The notes: generated by a model from the sequence alone, not told the origin. A stretch of DNA of 64,000 nucleotides from Amoebidium appalachense (GCA_963693365.1 CAVNZM010000003.1:9982001-10046000); one strand, 5' to 3'. Positions 25,629-36,044 are shown, counted from the stretch's first letter. Made by a program: numbers and translations.

Positions 25629-26168
25629 ATGTGTGTGTGTGTGTGGGGTGGGGGGTGGGGGGGGGGGGAGTGTGTTTGTGTGTGTGTGTGTGTGTCTGAA
25701 CGGTGTGTTGAAAATGTGGTTGACTAGCGGTGTGTGTATGTTTATGTTTGCTTGTTATACGCAATTCTCATGATTCTTCATGCAATATGTTCAGCAACTC
25801 TCACTCTCTTTCTGAGAATGAAAGTGACGGTTGTTCTGTTACAAACCACGGTTTTTTTACAAAAAGGGGGGGGGGGGGGGGGGGGGGGGGGGGGAGGGGG
25901 GGGGGGATAGTTCACCTGTTCATACTCCTCCCGCGTCAGGTTCTTTGACGGTGCTGCTGTTAAAACGTCACGTATGGTGAGACCGAGGCACTGCAAAACA
26001 CAACGCTCATGAAGCCAGTTTTCGCTTTCTACTAGTAGAGCGGGGTTGGGTGGTATAAGTGTATCCACCAATGTGTGAATGTTTCGCATGATCGAAGCGG
26101 TTTGGTCTCCCTGAAACCTCAGATTCTCGGGACAGGAAAACACCTTCCCGTTGCCGGTCTTTGCTGTC
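25309..26168 (-). pseudogene. Two exons of a truncated host-type gene between mobile-element fragments
   Basis: On the minus strand, exon 26168-25916 (VFSCPENLRFQGDQTASIMR ... NLTREEYEQ) ends at CAG/GTGAAC. The next exon starts at 25446 after TTCCTTGCAG and reads MKDAAIELHNTVVLFRPTSY ... ELLDKLGTG to 25309. The splice is phase 0. The intron has a C tract (sense) 9 nt after the donor and a long CA array. The left side is cut by the LTR fragment and the right side by the A-repeat fragment, so neither start nor stop is preserved. The family is not recognised. It could be a gene remnant or part of a gene extending outside through long introns. Confidence 0.55.
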
Positions 26169-26170
26169 TT

Positions 26171-26367
26171 GGTTTTATTTGTGGAAATTATTGACATAAA
26201 TATTTTTCTGGGTAAACACGTAGGATGGGTGTTCGATACCAACATAACCATGTAGGCTTCATTTCGTGTTTTAGCAGTTAGCGGTTGGCTGCCCGCACAC
26301 GGGCACCTATTAGCCAGTCAAAACATCAGATACCACAGATCACTAGACTCATAGACACAAATAAAAC
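26171..26367. repeat. Fragment of element 1 A repeat with an inverted terminus
   Basis: 26171-26348 matches the first 178 bp of the A repeat. After seven other bases, CACAAATAAAACC (26355-26367) is the exact reverse complement of the first 13 bases, GGTTTTATTTGTG. The piece is therefore bounded by 13-bp inverted repeats. Confidence 0.85.
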
Positions 26368-26506
26368 CTTAACTCTGGGGTATACTCAGGAAAACTAAAT
26401 TTCCATGGTATACGGTGGGTGGCGGTGGGTGCTGTCTGTGGTTGGGCATCACGGAGCCCATTATGGGTACTCCGAGAGCCAACACCTATCGGTGCAGAGT
26501 TAGTGA

Positions 26507-27880
26507 TCACAGTGGCCCCTCCTGACTCTGTTTGAAAGGTGGGGGTATCTGCAGTGCTAAAGAGGTTGCGGATAAATGTGGCAGATTTATTAGAGCAGGG
26601 TGCTGCCGAGAGGAGGATTTAACCCCCAAACCGTCATCCAACTCCATATCAACAACATTATCATCGATATTAATACCCTCACTATTACAGACACCCGCGG
26701 CGGTTGTGCATGCACTAGTATACAACGAGTGGACAGCTAACCTATGAGCATAATCCACCTCATCTGAATACATAGGATTATCATATGTGCCCCGCCCAGC
26801 AGGACTACATCTTTGGGACGGATGTGGGCTAGGCACCAATCCCAAAGACTTCGCCATGCCAGCGTATCCAGCTGCCCGGCCGGTTGCAGCAGACACACGA
26901 AAATCAAGAACACCAGAGCTGTTAATATCCGCAACCGCGTAGATTTCTGCAAGGGTTTGCTCAGTCAGAGACTGAACGTGACCAAGATTACTAGGTAATA
27001 AAGGCACGCCTTCTTCAGAAAAATCATAAGCTAGCAAACCTACATCACCACTAGGGTGAACAGCAACCATTATGATATCTGATTCAGCGGGGAAATACGG
27101 TTGTAATGTCGTATTCGGCATAAACAACGCAGGTCCCGCAGGCATATGGCTACGTGCTTTCAAAAATATCTTAGTAACAGTATGTGCTTTAAGCACAACT
27201 GGTTTTTGCAAACGGCAATAAGCTGCAACATCAGGCAAATACTCATAAGAGAGGAGGACTGAGTCCCCGTTTCTTAAGGTAAGTGCCTGTGTTTCCAAAT
27301 CTGCAGTTTTAACCCATGTTTCTATCCAGTCATTACCTAATAAAACATCAGGTCCATTCATATCCCCAACGACTAGGAAGGGCCAATCCAAAAGGGTATT
27401 GCCCACCAGCCAAGAGATAACGGACTCACCTTTAACTTCAAGCGGACTCCCCGTGGGAGTAATACCACCAGCAGCCAACAAGGAAGCCTTAGGGGACAGC
27501 TCTAAAGCTGTGCCTGCTTCTTGAAGGCGTTTAAAAAGGGAATATTTCATGAGGGTTACCTGAGAACCCGGATCATACAAAGCTTTCGTTTTGATATTAT
27601 GTGAAAAAGATAAAAATATAGTATATCTAGGTCTCGGGACTACCTTAGTAGGAGTGGGTATGCTAGTAAGTCTCTGTGGATGTGTGCTATCCTGCCCATC
27701 GAACTGGTTGGTACTATCCAACTCAGAGGAGGGAGGAATAGGTAAAGCTGCACACAACACACTAGAGATGTCCTGCATACCTGGTTGACCTAAAGATACG
27801 TCATAACGCGCTTTTTTAGACGGGGGGGAGGCAATAGGGGTAGAGGGGGGACTGTCCCCTACCACCTGAGGACGACCCAC
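26507..27880 (-). CDS. Retropepsin-like protease region of a decayed LTR retrotransposon
   Basis: About 457 codons read on the minus strand. The start shown is GTG, so this is probably a continuation of gag. A Ser/Pro/Lys-rich leader with a basic KKARY patch precedes a retroviral-type aspartic protease: the active-site loop is ALYDPGSQVTLMK (Asp-Pro-Gly instead of Asp-Ser/Thr-Gly), with the downstream motif DVLLGNDWI. The Asp is kept but the changed middle residue is unusual. The C-terminal 200 residues are not recognised. No RT, RNase H or integrase follows; the element ends near 26370. Confidence 0.7.
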   Translation of the reverse strand: MGRPQVVGDSPPSTPIASPPSKKARYDVSLGQPGMQDISSVLCAALPIPPSSELDSTNQFDGQDSTHPQRLTSIPTPTKVVPRPRYTIFLSFSHNIKTKALYDPGSQVTLMKYSLFKRLQEAGTALELSPKASLLAAGGITPTGSPLEVKGESVISWLVGNTLLDWPFLVVGDMNGPDVLLGNDWIETWVKTADLETQALTLRNGDSVLLSYEYLPDVAAYCRLQKPVVLKAHTVTKIFLKARSHMPAGPALFMPNTTLQPYFPAESDIIMVAVHPSGDVGLLAYDFSEEGVPLLPSNLGHVQSLTEQTLAEIYAVADINSSGVLDFRVSAATGRAAGYAGMAKSLGLVPSPHPSQRCSPAGRGTYDNPMYSDEVDYAHRLAVHSLYTSACTTAAGVCNSEGINIDDNVVDMELDDGLGVKSSSRQHPALINLPHLSATSLALQIPPPFKQSQEGPL

Positions 27881-27899
27881 CTTAGACGAATCAGTAGCA

Positions 27900-29791
27900 C
27901 TCCCACCAAGGCACCCCTAGTTGCGCCCTCCACGCCCACGGTCACCCCGACCACCATTACCACGCTGGCCGGCCACCCTTGCCGCCACGGCCCCGAGCTC
28001 CTTGCTGGTTAGGTGGCCCACCGCGCGGAACACGTGGCTGCGGCTTGGGGGGAGGCCCCTGCCCAGGGGCCCCGTTGGCCCACTGCCCTTAAGGGGGAGG
28101 CGGGCGAATGGGTGCGGGCACAGGATAATAAGGCTGGTGTGGGGGATCCTGCAGAGGGGCAAACCTATTATGGGTGTGAGGAAAAGTTTTAATGGTTTTC
28201 GTATGGACCCGGGCGCGGGGGCCGAGTGTTCTGCCACGGGCCTGCACCCGGGTGGACTGGTTGGAATGAGTAGGAACCGTCGCTAGCAAAATTCTTGAGA
28301 AGACTAAGAATTTGCGACTCCAACTCAGTTTGAATAGCCCTCGGACGATCGTTTGTGCTTTGAGGCACTGACGTACCCACGCGGTGTATCATCCAACTAA
28401 TGTCCTCTTGTGGAATGAGGCCGTTTAAGACATGGCGCACGAGTGGTGCAAGACAGTCGATGTCGGTCTCGTAACCGGCCTGCAGGCACAAATGCTCCAT
28501 TTGTTGCAAAAGCGATTTCACACGACTCCCGTCCAACGCTCCCAACGCCAACCGTTCTTGGCCTTTCGCATTCGTGTACGTGTTTGGAGCGTTGTAATAT
28601 GCCCGATACTGTGTGTAGTAGTTGGGCAAGAGAACTTCGCACACAAACAACCACAGGAGTTCAGGTAGAGTGGGATGTTGGGGGAGTCCGTGAACTGCAT
28701 CCAGAACGCGCATCAATTCGTGGTATTCGTGTGTATTCCTTCTCCACCACCCTGAGCAAAAACGCGCGAGTCTGATCATACTTGTACTTGCGTGCATTGC
28801 CCGATTGATATGAAGACAGAAGGGCGAAGTAGGTAGGCCAAAGAACAACATTGCTTGCCGTGATTGAATGTAACTTTCCACAAGCCCTGAAATCAAGCGC
28901 GCCGGCGGTCGGATTGACGAATTAATACGTAAAATCCCAACCGTCCGTCTCCCATTGCGTGTAGTTGAAAAGATGGGCATATATCTCACGCTCGACGGGT
29001 TTGTCCGGTGAGCGATAACCGGGAAGGGACTTCAGACGTGTTTCGTCGACGCCCAACCTGCCGCTACCGTCGGGCATGAGTGGTGCGGAAGGAAACATGC
29101 GGGTCTGAGGAGGCACTCCCCCGGAGTTCGGACGTTCAGGGGTATTGAGAGGGGTATAAAACTCCTCCGCACGCTGCCCTCCGGACGAACCGAACTGCGG
29201 GGCGAGGTTCCGCTGCACCGGTAAAGTAGGCGGTGCCGGCGGGACAAACGGAGCCGGGGGTGGCATGTTTGGAGGCGGGACCTGTTGCGGCTGGATGGGT
29301 GGAACTAAGGGTCCACCCTGCAGAACTGCGGCCACCTGCTGCTCTTAAACAGCCAAAGTTTCCCCCTGCTTTGCTACGGCGGCGCTTATTTCGTCGAACT
29401 GGCCACGTAGGCAGGCAGTCTCCTCCAAAGCTGCCTGTTTACGGGCCTCGGCCTCGGCTATGGCTCGCTGAACCTCAGCCCTGTGTGCTGCTACCGCGGC
29501 AGCCTGCTGGCGTAGGGTCTCCTGACGCTCAAGCTGACGCTGCTGTTCCGCGCGCAAAGCTTCCACGCGCTCGCGCTCCGCACGCAACTCAGCCTCAGCG
29601 GCCTCCTGCTCACGTTGAGCTTCGGCCAAACGAGCCTCCAAAGTAGCGAACTCAGAGCTAACCTGCTGCTCGACGTTTCCTTCCACCTGCCCAGCGTGAT
29701 CATTGGGAGGCGGGGAACGGCGAGGGGATCCCTCAACCTCTCGCTCGGGTGAAGCCTCGCGGCTATTGCGAACTTCACCATTATCTGCCAT
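27900..29791 (-). pseudogene. Gag of the minus-strand LTR retrotransposon, with stops and frameshifts
   Basis: Translation starts at ATG 29791. Residues 1-149 form a charged coiled coil (AEAELRAERERVEALRAEQQ). An in-frame TAA at 29345-29347 interrupts it; the same frame continues through a Pro-rich segment to another TAA at 28922-28924. A capsid-like helical region follows with a frame change near 28740 (ELLWLFVCEVLLPNYYTQY, VRHVLNGLIPQEDISWM), then a Pro/Arg/Gly-rich tail at 28190-27900 split over frames. No CCHC knuckle is visible. At least two stops and one frameshift make it non-functional as read. Confidence 0.65.
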
Positions 29792-30040
29792 GGTTGTTAA
29801 GAAAGAAAACTAGTGTATGCGAGAGAAAAGGAAAAGAAAAAAAAACTGTGTGTAACTTAACCTAAGTGCGAGAACTCCGCGCAAAACTACCGCTTCAAGT
29901 GTGTAGCTCAGACTGTTGTGTCCCTTGTGTGTATACGTGTGTTGAAGTGGGTTCTTTTAACGGAGTTATAGGGGAAAAGGCAACGCGACACCAACACTGG
30001 GGGTTAACGGGAAACTCACTCGTTTCCCTAACCCTTTACT
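29792..30040. other. Leader/LTR side of the gag element
   Basis: Upstream (minus sense) of the gag start and left of element 2. No second LTR copy was found to define it. Confidence 0.3.
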
Positions 30041-30240
30041 ATCATCAATAGTGAAACTATTTCGATTGGTTCTTCGAATCATTGACCTGATTGGGTGTAA
30101 TACACCAATTATCTTTCAAGAAAGAATAATTGCTGTGTATTCCACCAATCATGGTCTGGCGCTGAATCTAGGCTGCAGGCTATATAAGCTGCAGCCGAGA
30201 GAAGCCTTGATCAGTCTTCCCTCACTCAGCGCCACTTGTA
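30041..30240 (+). repeat. A1 repeat of element 2
   Basis: 200 bp identical to 33931-34130. Holds ATTGG and CCAAT words and a TATATAAG box at 30181-30188. Confidence 0.93.
30145..30196 (+). promoter_or_regulatory. Promoter of element 2, TATA box inside a palindrome
   Basis: CCAAT at 30145-30149 and TATATAAG at 30181-30188. The TATA box is flanked by a perfect 8-bp inverted repeat, GGCTGCAG (30171-30178) and CTGCAGCC (30189-30196). The same arrangement occurs in A2. Confidence 0.6.
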
Positions 30241-30312
30241 AAGCGCTGAGTTGTTAGTGTGGGCTCACGATAGCTTGTAGATCGGCCCCTCCTCTGAGGG
30301 CACTAAGTTGCC

Positions 30313-31090
30313 ATGACCGACCAGTACGCGACGCGTCTCACCGAGTTCCTGCCCAGCGCGGGCGACACCACAAGCGGTGCCCGCTCCGAACGCTGGGCCC
30401 CCCCGCCATTGGTACTTATCAAGACCCGCACCCAAGTTGCCCTAGCCACCCCCGCACTTCGCGACGTTGCCAACCTCCTGTGTGAACAAGGGCTGTTCGA
30501 TGGTCCCGAACCATTGGATCCTCAGTGGGGGTGGCTCGACAAGGTGTCTGCTGGTGCCCGGGAAGAGTGTTGCACACTCATTGGTGCTCTGTCTGCTCTC
30601 ATCCAGGGTGCCAACCTTGCCGCGGCTAAGGCAACAACCGAGGGTCACATGATCAAGCTGCTGCTTCAGTACCAGTGTGACGTCGTCCACATGCTGGCCT
30701 CCCGGCTCAACTACCAGAAGATGCGTGCTCAGTATGGTGCTGCAGTTGCCGATTTCGCCAAGGCCGAAGTTGAGGGTGTCAGCTCCCACGAGTTCCTGCC
30801 CGCCTGGAACCGTGGTCTAGTGGCCGCCAGGCAGAAGGCCGCCAGCCTCCAGCTCGCCCACTCCAGTACTGCCCGCCGCAACCCCGCCCGTAGCGGAGGC
30901 TTCGACAACGACCAGACTTCACCCAGCCCGTCCAATGGTGCCGGCCGTGGGCGTGGGGCTCCGTCCTCGTCGTGGGGCTCCCGCCCCGGCCGATCACTAA
31001 CTGACGGCCCCGCGTCCCGTACACCCCACTCCCCTCTATCAGAGAGTACGGGATCACGCAGCGGAGTGGGCAAGGAACGGCGCCAGTTCC
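30313..31090 (+). CDS. Gag-like protein of element 2
   Basis: ATG 30313 opens about 260 residues of helical protein (LIGALSALIQGANLAAAKAT, LLLQYQCDVVHMLASRL), then a Ser/Pro/Gly/Arg-rich tail with RGRGAPSSS. The frame stays open to 33876, but after about 31090 it only shadows the RT frame until the recombinase, so the gag end is placed there. No zinc knuckle is visible. Assignment as Gag rests on position between A1 and RT. Confidence 0.65.
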
Positions 31091-33004
31091 TTTGTCCTCA
31101 GATGGATTCGTCAGGGCGTCCTTCCTCGTTGGGGCCCTTCAGGCCCTCCCCCCCCAGCAGACCATGGCTACTATATCCCGGTGGACAATGTGCCCGAGTC
31201 TACCATGCTGGATCTGGCCCTGGAGATGGTGGCCCATGGCGAACTGGAGGAGATTTCTGTCAGCCAATCATATTGCGTTCATCCTTGCTTCACGGTCGCC
31301 AAATCCGATGGATCCCGACGACCAATCATCGATCCGTATTTGACCAATTCTGCATGCCTCCCCCTGCACACCAAGTTCGACAACCTCCACGACCTGGCAG
31401 TGTTGGCGCGGCGGGGGGATCTCGGCTTCAGCTTCGACCTGAAGTCGGGTTACCACGCTCTCTCCCTTCACCCGGCCATCCGCAAGTACTTCCAGTGCCG
31501 AGTCCAGGGCCGCCTGTTTCAGTACTGCGTCCTCCCCTTCGGTTGGTCGCAGAGCCCCTGGTTCTTCACCCAGCTCATGCGTTGCTTCGGACGTACTCTG
31601 CGCCGGCTTGGGGTACGGGCGTGTATTTATTTGGACGATTTTTTGATTGTCGATCGACCCCCCCGGATTTATGGGGTTCGGGACCGGGTGGCCCAGCTGT
31701 TGGCGGCCCACGGTCTGCAGCGCCAGCCCACCAAGGGTCACTGGGAACCGACCCACATCCTCGACCATTTGGGGGTCACCGTCGATCTGCTTCATGGCCA
31801 GTTACGCCCTACCTCGGCCTCTCTTGCCAAGATTCGGGAGGCCACAGCCCTGGTGATGGGTCATGCCCGTGTCTCTCGCCGCTTTGTGTCTGCCAAGCTC
31901 CTGTCCTGGTGGCTGGGCCTGGCGGTGAGTCTCCGGCCCGCGGTTCCCCATGTCCTGACCCTGATCCGGCCCGTCTACAGCGTTCTTTCGGGTCGCCCCG
32001 GCTCGTGGCGCCACAAGCTTCGACTTTCGGGCCGGCTCCTCCGCATCATCGGTTCCCTTCCGACCCGGATTCCCCAGCTTCCCCCGTACGAACTGTGGCC
32101 CCCTCCCCCCAGCGTCACTGTGACCACCGATGCTGCCACACTACAGGGTTGGGGCGCTGTTCTTTGTTCCCCACGCCGCCCGCCCGTTCTGCTGTCGGCT
32201 CCGTGGGACCCCCACGAACGCGGCCTGCCGAGCGCAGTCCTGGAGCTCCGTGCCCTCCTTCGCACTGTGGCACACCCGGCGGTCCGACCCGTTCTCTTTT
32301 CGACCCGTTGGCGGTGGCAGACGGACGCCCAGGCAGCCATGTACGCCGTGCGCCACAAAGCCAGCCCGCGCCCCTCCATGCAGTCCCAGCTGTACCGTCT
32401 CCTCCAGCTCTGTGGTCGCCTGTCGATTCCGTGGCCTCAGGAAGTCGAGTATCTCCCGGGCCTGGTCAACACAGTAGCCGACTCCCTCTCCCGGGGCCGG
32501 CTCGACCCGCGTCACGAATGGTGCGTGCTCCCTTCGGCCCTGACCCGGCTCGCGGCCCTATGGGCCATCCGCCCGACCCTCGACCCGTTTGCCAGCCCGC
32601 ACCACCACCTGGCACCCAGTTTTCACGTGTGGAGCACGCGTTTTGCTCGCCTCCCCCCCCACGTGACCGACGGCCTGCTAGCCCCGTGGGACCAGCCTTG
32701 CTGGTGGACCCCCCCGTTCCCCCTCATCCGTCGTGTCCTGACTCGCATCCAGTCCACCCAGGCCACTGGGATCTTGGTTGTCCCCCTCTGGCCGTCGGCC
32801 ATCTGGTGGCCGGTGCTGGTGACCCTGGCTCAGGCCGCGACCCCGCTCCACCCACACGAGATCTACTGGCCCCCGACAGCCCGCCCTTGGGAGATGTGGG
32901 CCTTCTTGATCACAGCCGATTCGCACACTGGATCGCCGCGACCGCCGCTCATGCTCCCCCTGCCCTCCAGTCCGCGGTCATCCAGTTGGCTACCGGCTCC
33001 TTGA
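31030..33004 (+). CDS. Reverse transcriptase-RNase H of element 2, one frame change
   Basis: The N-terminal part (SSDGFVRASFLVGALQALP) is read in one frame up to an 8-C run near 31147-31154. The main frame then continues (HGYYIPVDNVPES) to TGA 33002-33004. RT motifs: LGFSFDLKSGYHALSL, LPFGWSQSPWFFTQLM and YLDD at 31628-31639. RNase H: TDAATLQGWGAVL, LELRALLRTV and EYLPGLVNTVADSLSR. A C-terminal region (LDPFASPHHHLAPSF, LVVPLWPSAIWWPVL) matches the extra domain common in DIRS-order polyproteins. Catalytic residues are intact; the C-run frame change may be real or a sequencing error. Confidence 0.88.
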
Positions 33005-33876
33005 GTGGCACGACGTGGACCACCTACCAGCGTGAGGTGGACCTCTACCTTCAGTTCACTTCCGCCTACGGCCTTGCCCCCTGGCCCATGGATACCCCGC
33101 GTGCCTTTGCGTTTGCTGCCCACATCGCCTCCACCCGTGCCGTCAAGCCTGAGTCCCTGGATTCCGTTTTTGCGGCACTGCGTAAGCTCCACGTTTTATG
33201 GGGTTTCCCCTACCCCGATCCCGAACTAATCGCCGCCGTCAAGAAGGGCTACGCCAAGCTTTATTACGCCCATCACCCGGAAATCCTGGAACCCGCCGCT
33301 CTCCCGTCCCCCGTGCTCCGTCAGATCTTCGATCTCGTTGTTCCCGATCCAGATGCTGGCCGGTGGCAGTTCCTTGTCGTCGTCTCGTTTCTCTTCGGCC
33401 TGCGTGTCTCCACCGCCGTTGCCTTGACCCCTTCATGTTTTGAATGGGGCAGTGATGGTTCCTTGTCCATCAAGTTGCCCTTCCGCAAGCAAGGCGCTGC
33501 CAAGCCCAAGCGGGTTGTTGGTCCCCGCCTCCTTCACGTCGACCTCCGCCTCTGGATCACCGAGCGCCTCCGACAATACGAAAATCTTCAGATCGATCGC
33601 ATCAGCCCCTCTGCTTCGTTTCAGGCGGCCAATCGGGCCCTCCGTGACCTGCTGCAGCTTTCCTCCCTGCCGCCGGCGCTCGTTACCGCGATACACTGGC
33701 ATTCCCTACGACACGCCATGGTGGACGCCTGTGGTGCGATTGGTGTGCCCGAAGGCTCCATCCGTCGTCTCGGCCACTGGGATTCCTCCGAGTTCCGTAA
33801 CTACGGTCAGCCCCGGGCGGAACAGTCCGCCGATCGATTTTTCTTTGGTGATCTGGCCCCGGTCCCTAGGTCCTAG
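32905..33876 (+). CDS. Tyrosine recombinase of element 2
   Basis: In the same frame as gag, the recombinase begins near 32905 (LLDHSRFAHWIAATAAHA) and overlaps the end of RT. It ends at TAG 33874-33876. The N-terminal SAM-like domain reads TWTTYQREVDLYLQF. The catalytic Arg lies in FLFGLRVSTAVAL, the HxxR box is HWHSLRHAM, then GHWDSSEFRNY supplies the His/Trp and Tyr. All key residues are present and the frame is open, so this enzyme could be active. Confidence 0.88.
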   Translation, partial: LDHSRFAHWIAATAAHAPPALQSAVIQLATGSLSGTTWTTYQREVDLYLQFTSAYGLAPWPMDTPRAFAFAAHIASTRAVKPESLDSVFAALRKLHVLWGFPYPDPELIAAVKKGYAKLYYAHHPEILEPAALPSPVLRQIFDLVVPDPDAGRWQFLVVVSFLFGLRVSTAVALTPSCFEWGSDGSLSIKLPFRKQGAAKPKRVVGPRLLHVDLRLWITERLRQYENLQIDRISPSASFQAANRALRDLLQLSSLPPALVTAIHWHSLRHAMVDACGAIGVPEGSIRRLGHWDSSEFRNYGQPRAEQSADRFFFGDLAPVPRS

Positions 33877-33910
33877 GTTTTCGTTCGCCCTTTTGTTTGG
33901 TCGCAGTAGC

Positions 33911-34130
33911 AATTGGATTCTCAGAAGCCAATCATCAATAGTGAAACTATTTCGATTGGTTCTTCGAATCATTGACCTGATTGGGTGTAATACACCAATT
34001 ATCTTTCAAGAAAGAATAATTGCTGTGTATTCCACCAATCATGGTCTGGCGCTGAATCTAGGCTGCAGGCTATATAAGCTGCAGCCGAGAGAAGCCTTGA
34101 TCAGTCTTCCCTCACTCAGCGCCACTTGTA
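33911..34130 (+). repeat. B1 and A2 repeats of element 2
   Basis: B1 33911-33930 is immediately followed by A2 33931-34130. B itself is an imperfect palindrome (ATTGG ... CCAAT). Confidence 0.92.
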
Positions 34131-34339
34131 CCCAACCCATCCCGCCCGCGTCTTCCTTTGCTCTCACTCAGTTTTTGTCTGCGCGCACACACGATTGATA
34201 GTTAGATTTGGGGTGGTACTGCCGTGTGGTCGCAGGCTTTCACTTTTACCGATCTCTTTGTGATTGACTGGTAACTGGTTTGCCGATCCCAGCCGATCTC
34301 AGCCGATCTCAGCTGTTTGAGCTCAATAAAATTGAAAGG

Positions 34340-34362
34340 AATTGGATTCTCAGAAGCCAATC
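34340..34362 (+). repeat. B2 repeat and right end of element 2
   Basis: Second copy of AATTGGATTCTCAGAAGCCA plus ATC. Right boundary of the element. Confidence 0.85.
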
Positions 34363-34809
34363 GGCCCCCTGCACAGCACAGAGCGCAGGCTGATGTACGG
34401 GAAGGTGTCTCCAGGACACGTAGGCGCACTCATTGAATTCCTCATCTATATATGGAGCGCCAGGCTCGTATTCTATTGGCTACTATTTGATGGTATTTTA
34501 CCCGATATGACGCAATCACACCAGAGGGGGCAGGGGGCCGCGTGGTCCGTTTTGCTGCGCCCATCCAACCAGTGCGTCTCGATCGTATTAAGGGATACGG
34601 GATCGCGCGGCTCGAATACTTTCTGGCGCCGCTCAGATCGATATCTATCTGGATTGAGTGGGCTTGATCTGCATATTGGGCACCTAAGATCGTGTGGCCG
34701 AGCTATACCATGTACACACGGCATGCCACACACGTGTCCGGACAAAACTGCGCTGCACATTTTTCATGAAGGCGGGTTGTTTTCTAACTATATATGTTAG
34801 GCACTCACA
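34363..34809. other. Spacer between element 2 and the THAP transposase remnant
   Basis: No ORF is supported. TTAAGGGATACGGGATCG (34588-34605) and TTTCTGGCGCCGC (34620-34632) recur on the minus strand at 39045-39028 and 39002-38990. May be the 5' part of the transposon. Confidence 0.4.
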
Positions 34810-35652
34810 ATGCCAACTTGCGCGGCTAACTACTGCAAAAATGACGAAGAAACAGTCTCTCCCAAAGATCCTACCAGGAAGATAAAGCTTTTTACTGTTC
34901 CATATGGATGCAAACCAAATGTATTGGCTAGGAGGCATGCTTGGTTAAATGCTATAGGCAGGCAGGAGCAAACAAAGTATGAGCGGAAACAAATAGCAGA
35001 ACACACAAAGCAAGCACCCCCCGACCCAGACATACACACAGACACATTGTCAAGGCCAAAGGCCTCGGATGGGACAGACGTAAATACAGACACAACCACT
35101 ACTGAGACACACACAGCTGACACACAATCCGAAAATGCCAATGACTCGGCTGTGCCAGCTGAGTAGTCGGCACAAGAACCACAACCAAAGAGGAAACGGG
35201 GGCAACCGAAGGTGGAAGTCCCCTGGCCACTGGCTATCCTTAAGCAACTGGTTGTATGCGAGGCACATTTCACCGATGATGATATTACTGCTAAGAATGG
35301 AAAACTGAAATTAACAAAGAATGCATGTCCCATCCGAATGGAACTAGACCCGATGTACAGAGAGAAGGTACAGCTATTGAGGGAGGAAAGGGCCAATAGT
35401 CATATGCAAGCTGTAGGAATGGATGCCTCAGATATTGAGCAAACACGGAAACGTGCGAGGGAGCGGGGGGAGACGAGCAGTGAGAGGGCTTTTGGGCGCA
35501 TGAAAAATTATCGGCTGTTTAGCAATCAGGTGCAGATGTCGATGGTAGGCACCCATTGGATGGTAGCTAAGGCTGTGGCTTTCTTGTGTAACATGCAAGA
35601 GCCACTATATAAGGATATGGTGGGGCCCGGGCACACCAAAAGCATGGTGTAG
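34810..35652 (+). pseudogene. THAP-domain DDE transposase remnant (ISL2EU/PIF-Harbinger-like)
   Basis: ATG 34810 gives a THAP zinc-finger start (MPTCAANYC, then KIKLFTVPYG and RRHAWLNAIGR). The second half of the finger (VCEAHFTDDDI, LTKNACPIRM) follows only after about 85 extra residues of Thr/Asp-rich linker. An in-frame TAG (35164-35166) lies in that linker. The C-terminus (SERAFGRMKNYRLFSNQV, HWMVAKAVAFLCNM) matches the last catalytic Glu region of DDE_Tnp_4 nucleases. The catalytic Asp part is missing, so the gene looks internally deleted. THAP-DDE fusions are known from ISL2EU elements; the partner nuclease gene of such elements is not seen here. The terminal inverted repeats could not be identified. 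Confidence 0.7.
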
Positions 35653-35695
35653 AATTTTCGTTTTCGATTGCCTCTCCCTAAAGCCCCCTTCTCTG

Positions 35696-35732
<37 letters not shown>

Positions 35733-35740
35733 TCTTTTTT

Positions 35741-35783
<43 letters not shown>

Positions 35784-35977
35784 AAAATATGAATGAATGC
35801 TTGCATGTATGTATTCGGCCAGTAGGGCTCCACTTTTCCTGTATAGGAAAATAATAATAATAATTGAAATTATTATGTATTTGTGTGCCAAGTACAACCT
35901 TGAGTCGTTCTCCCCCCCCCCCCCCCCCCCCCCCCCCTCCCCCCTTCACACACACACACAACCACGCACACACGGAA

Positions 35978-36044
<67 letters not shown>

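Larger units (their letters stand above)
30041..34362 (+). mobile_element. Tyrosine-recombinase retrotransposon with split direct repeats, element 2
   Basis: Arrangement: A1 30041-30240, gag, RT/RNase H, recombinase, B1 33911-33930, A2 33931-34130, B2 34340-34359. A1 and A2 are identical over 200 bp. B is only about 20 bp (AATTGGATTCTCAGAAGCCA) and directly abuts A2; the next three bases ATC are also shared. Same element class as element 1 but a different family, with no nucleotide similarity in the repeats. Identical A repeats indicate a very young copy. Confidence 0.92.

Noticed and set aside
30313-33876. A single 1187-residue gag-recombinase protein
   Set aside because: The middle third has no domain and overlaps the clear RT/RNase H frame; kept only as a finding to test.
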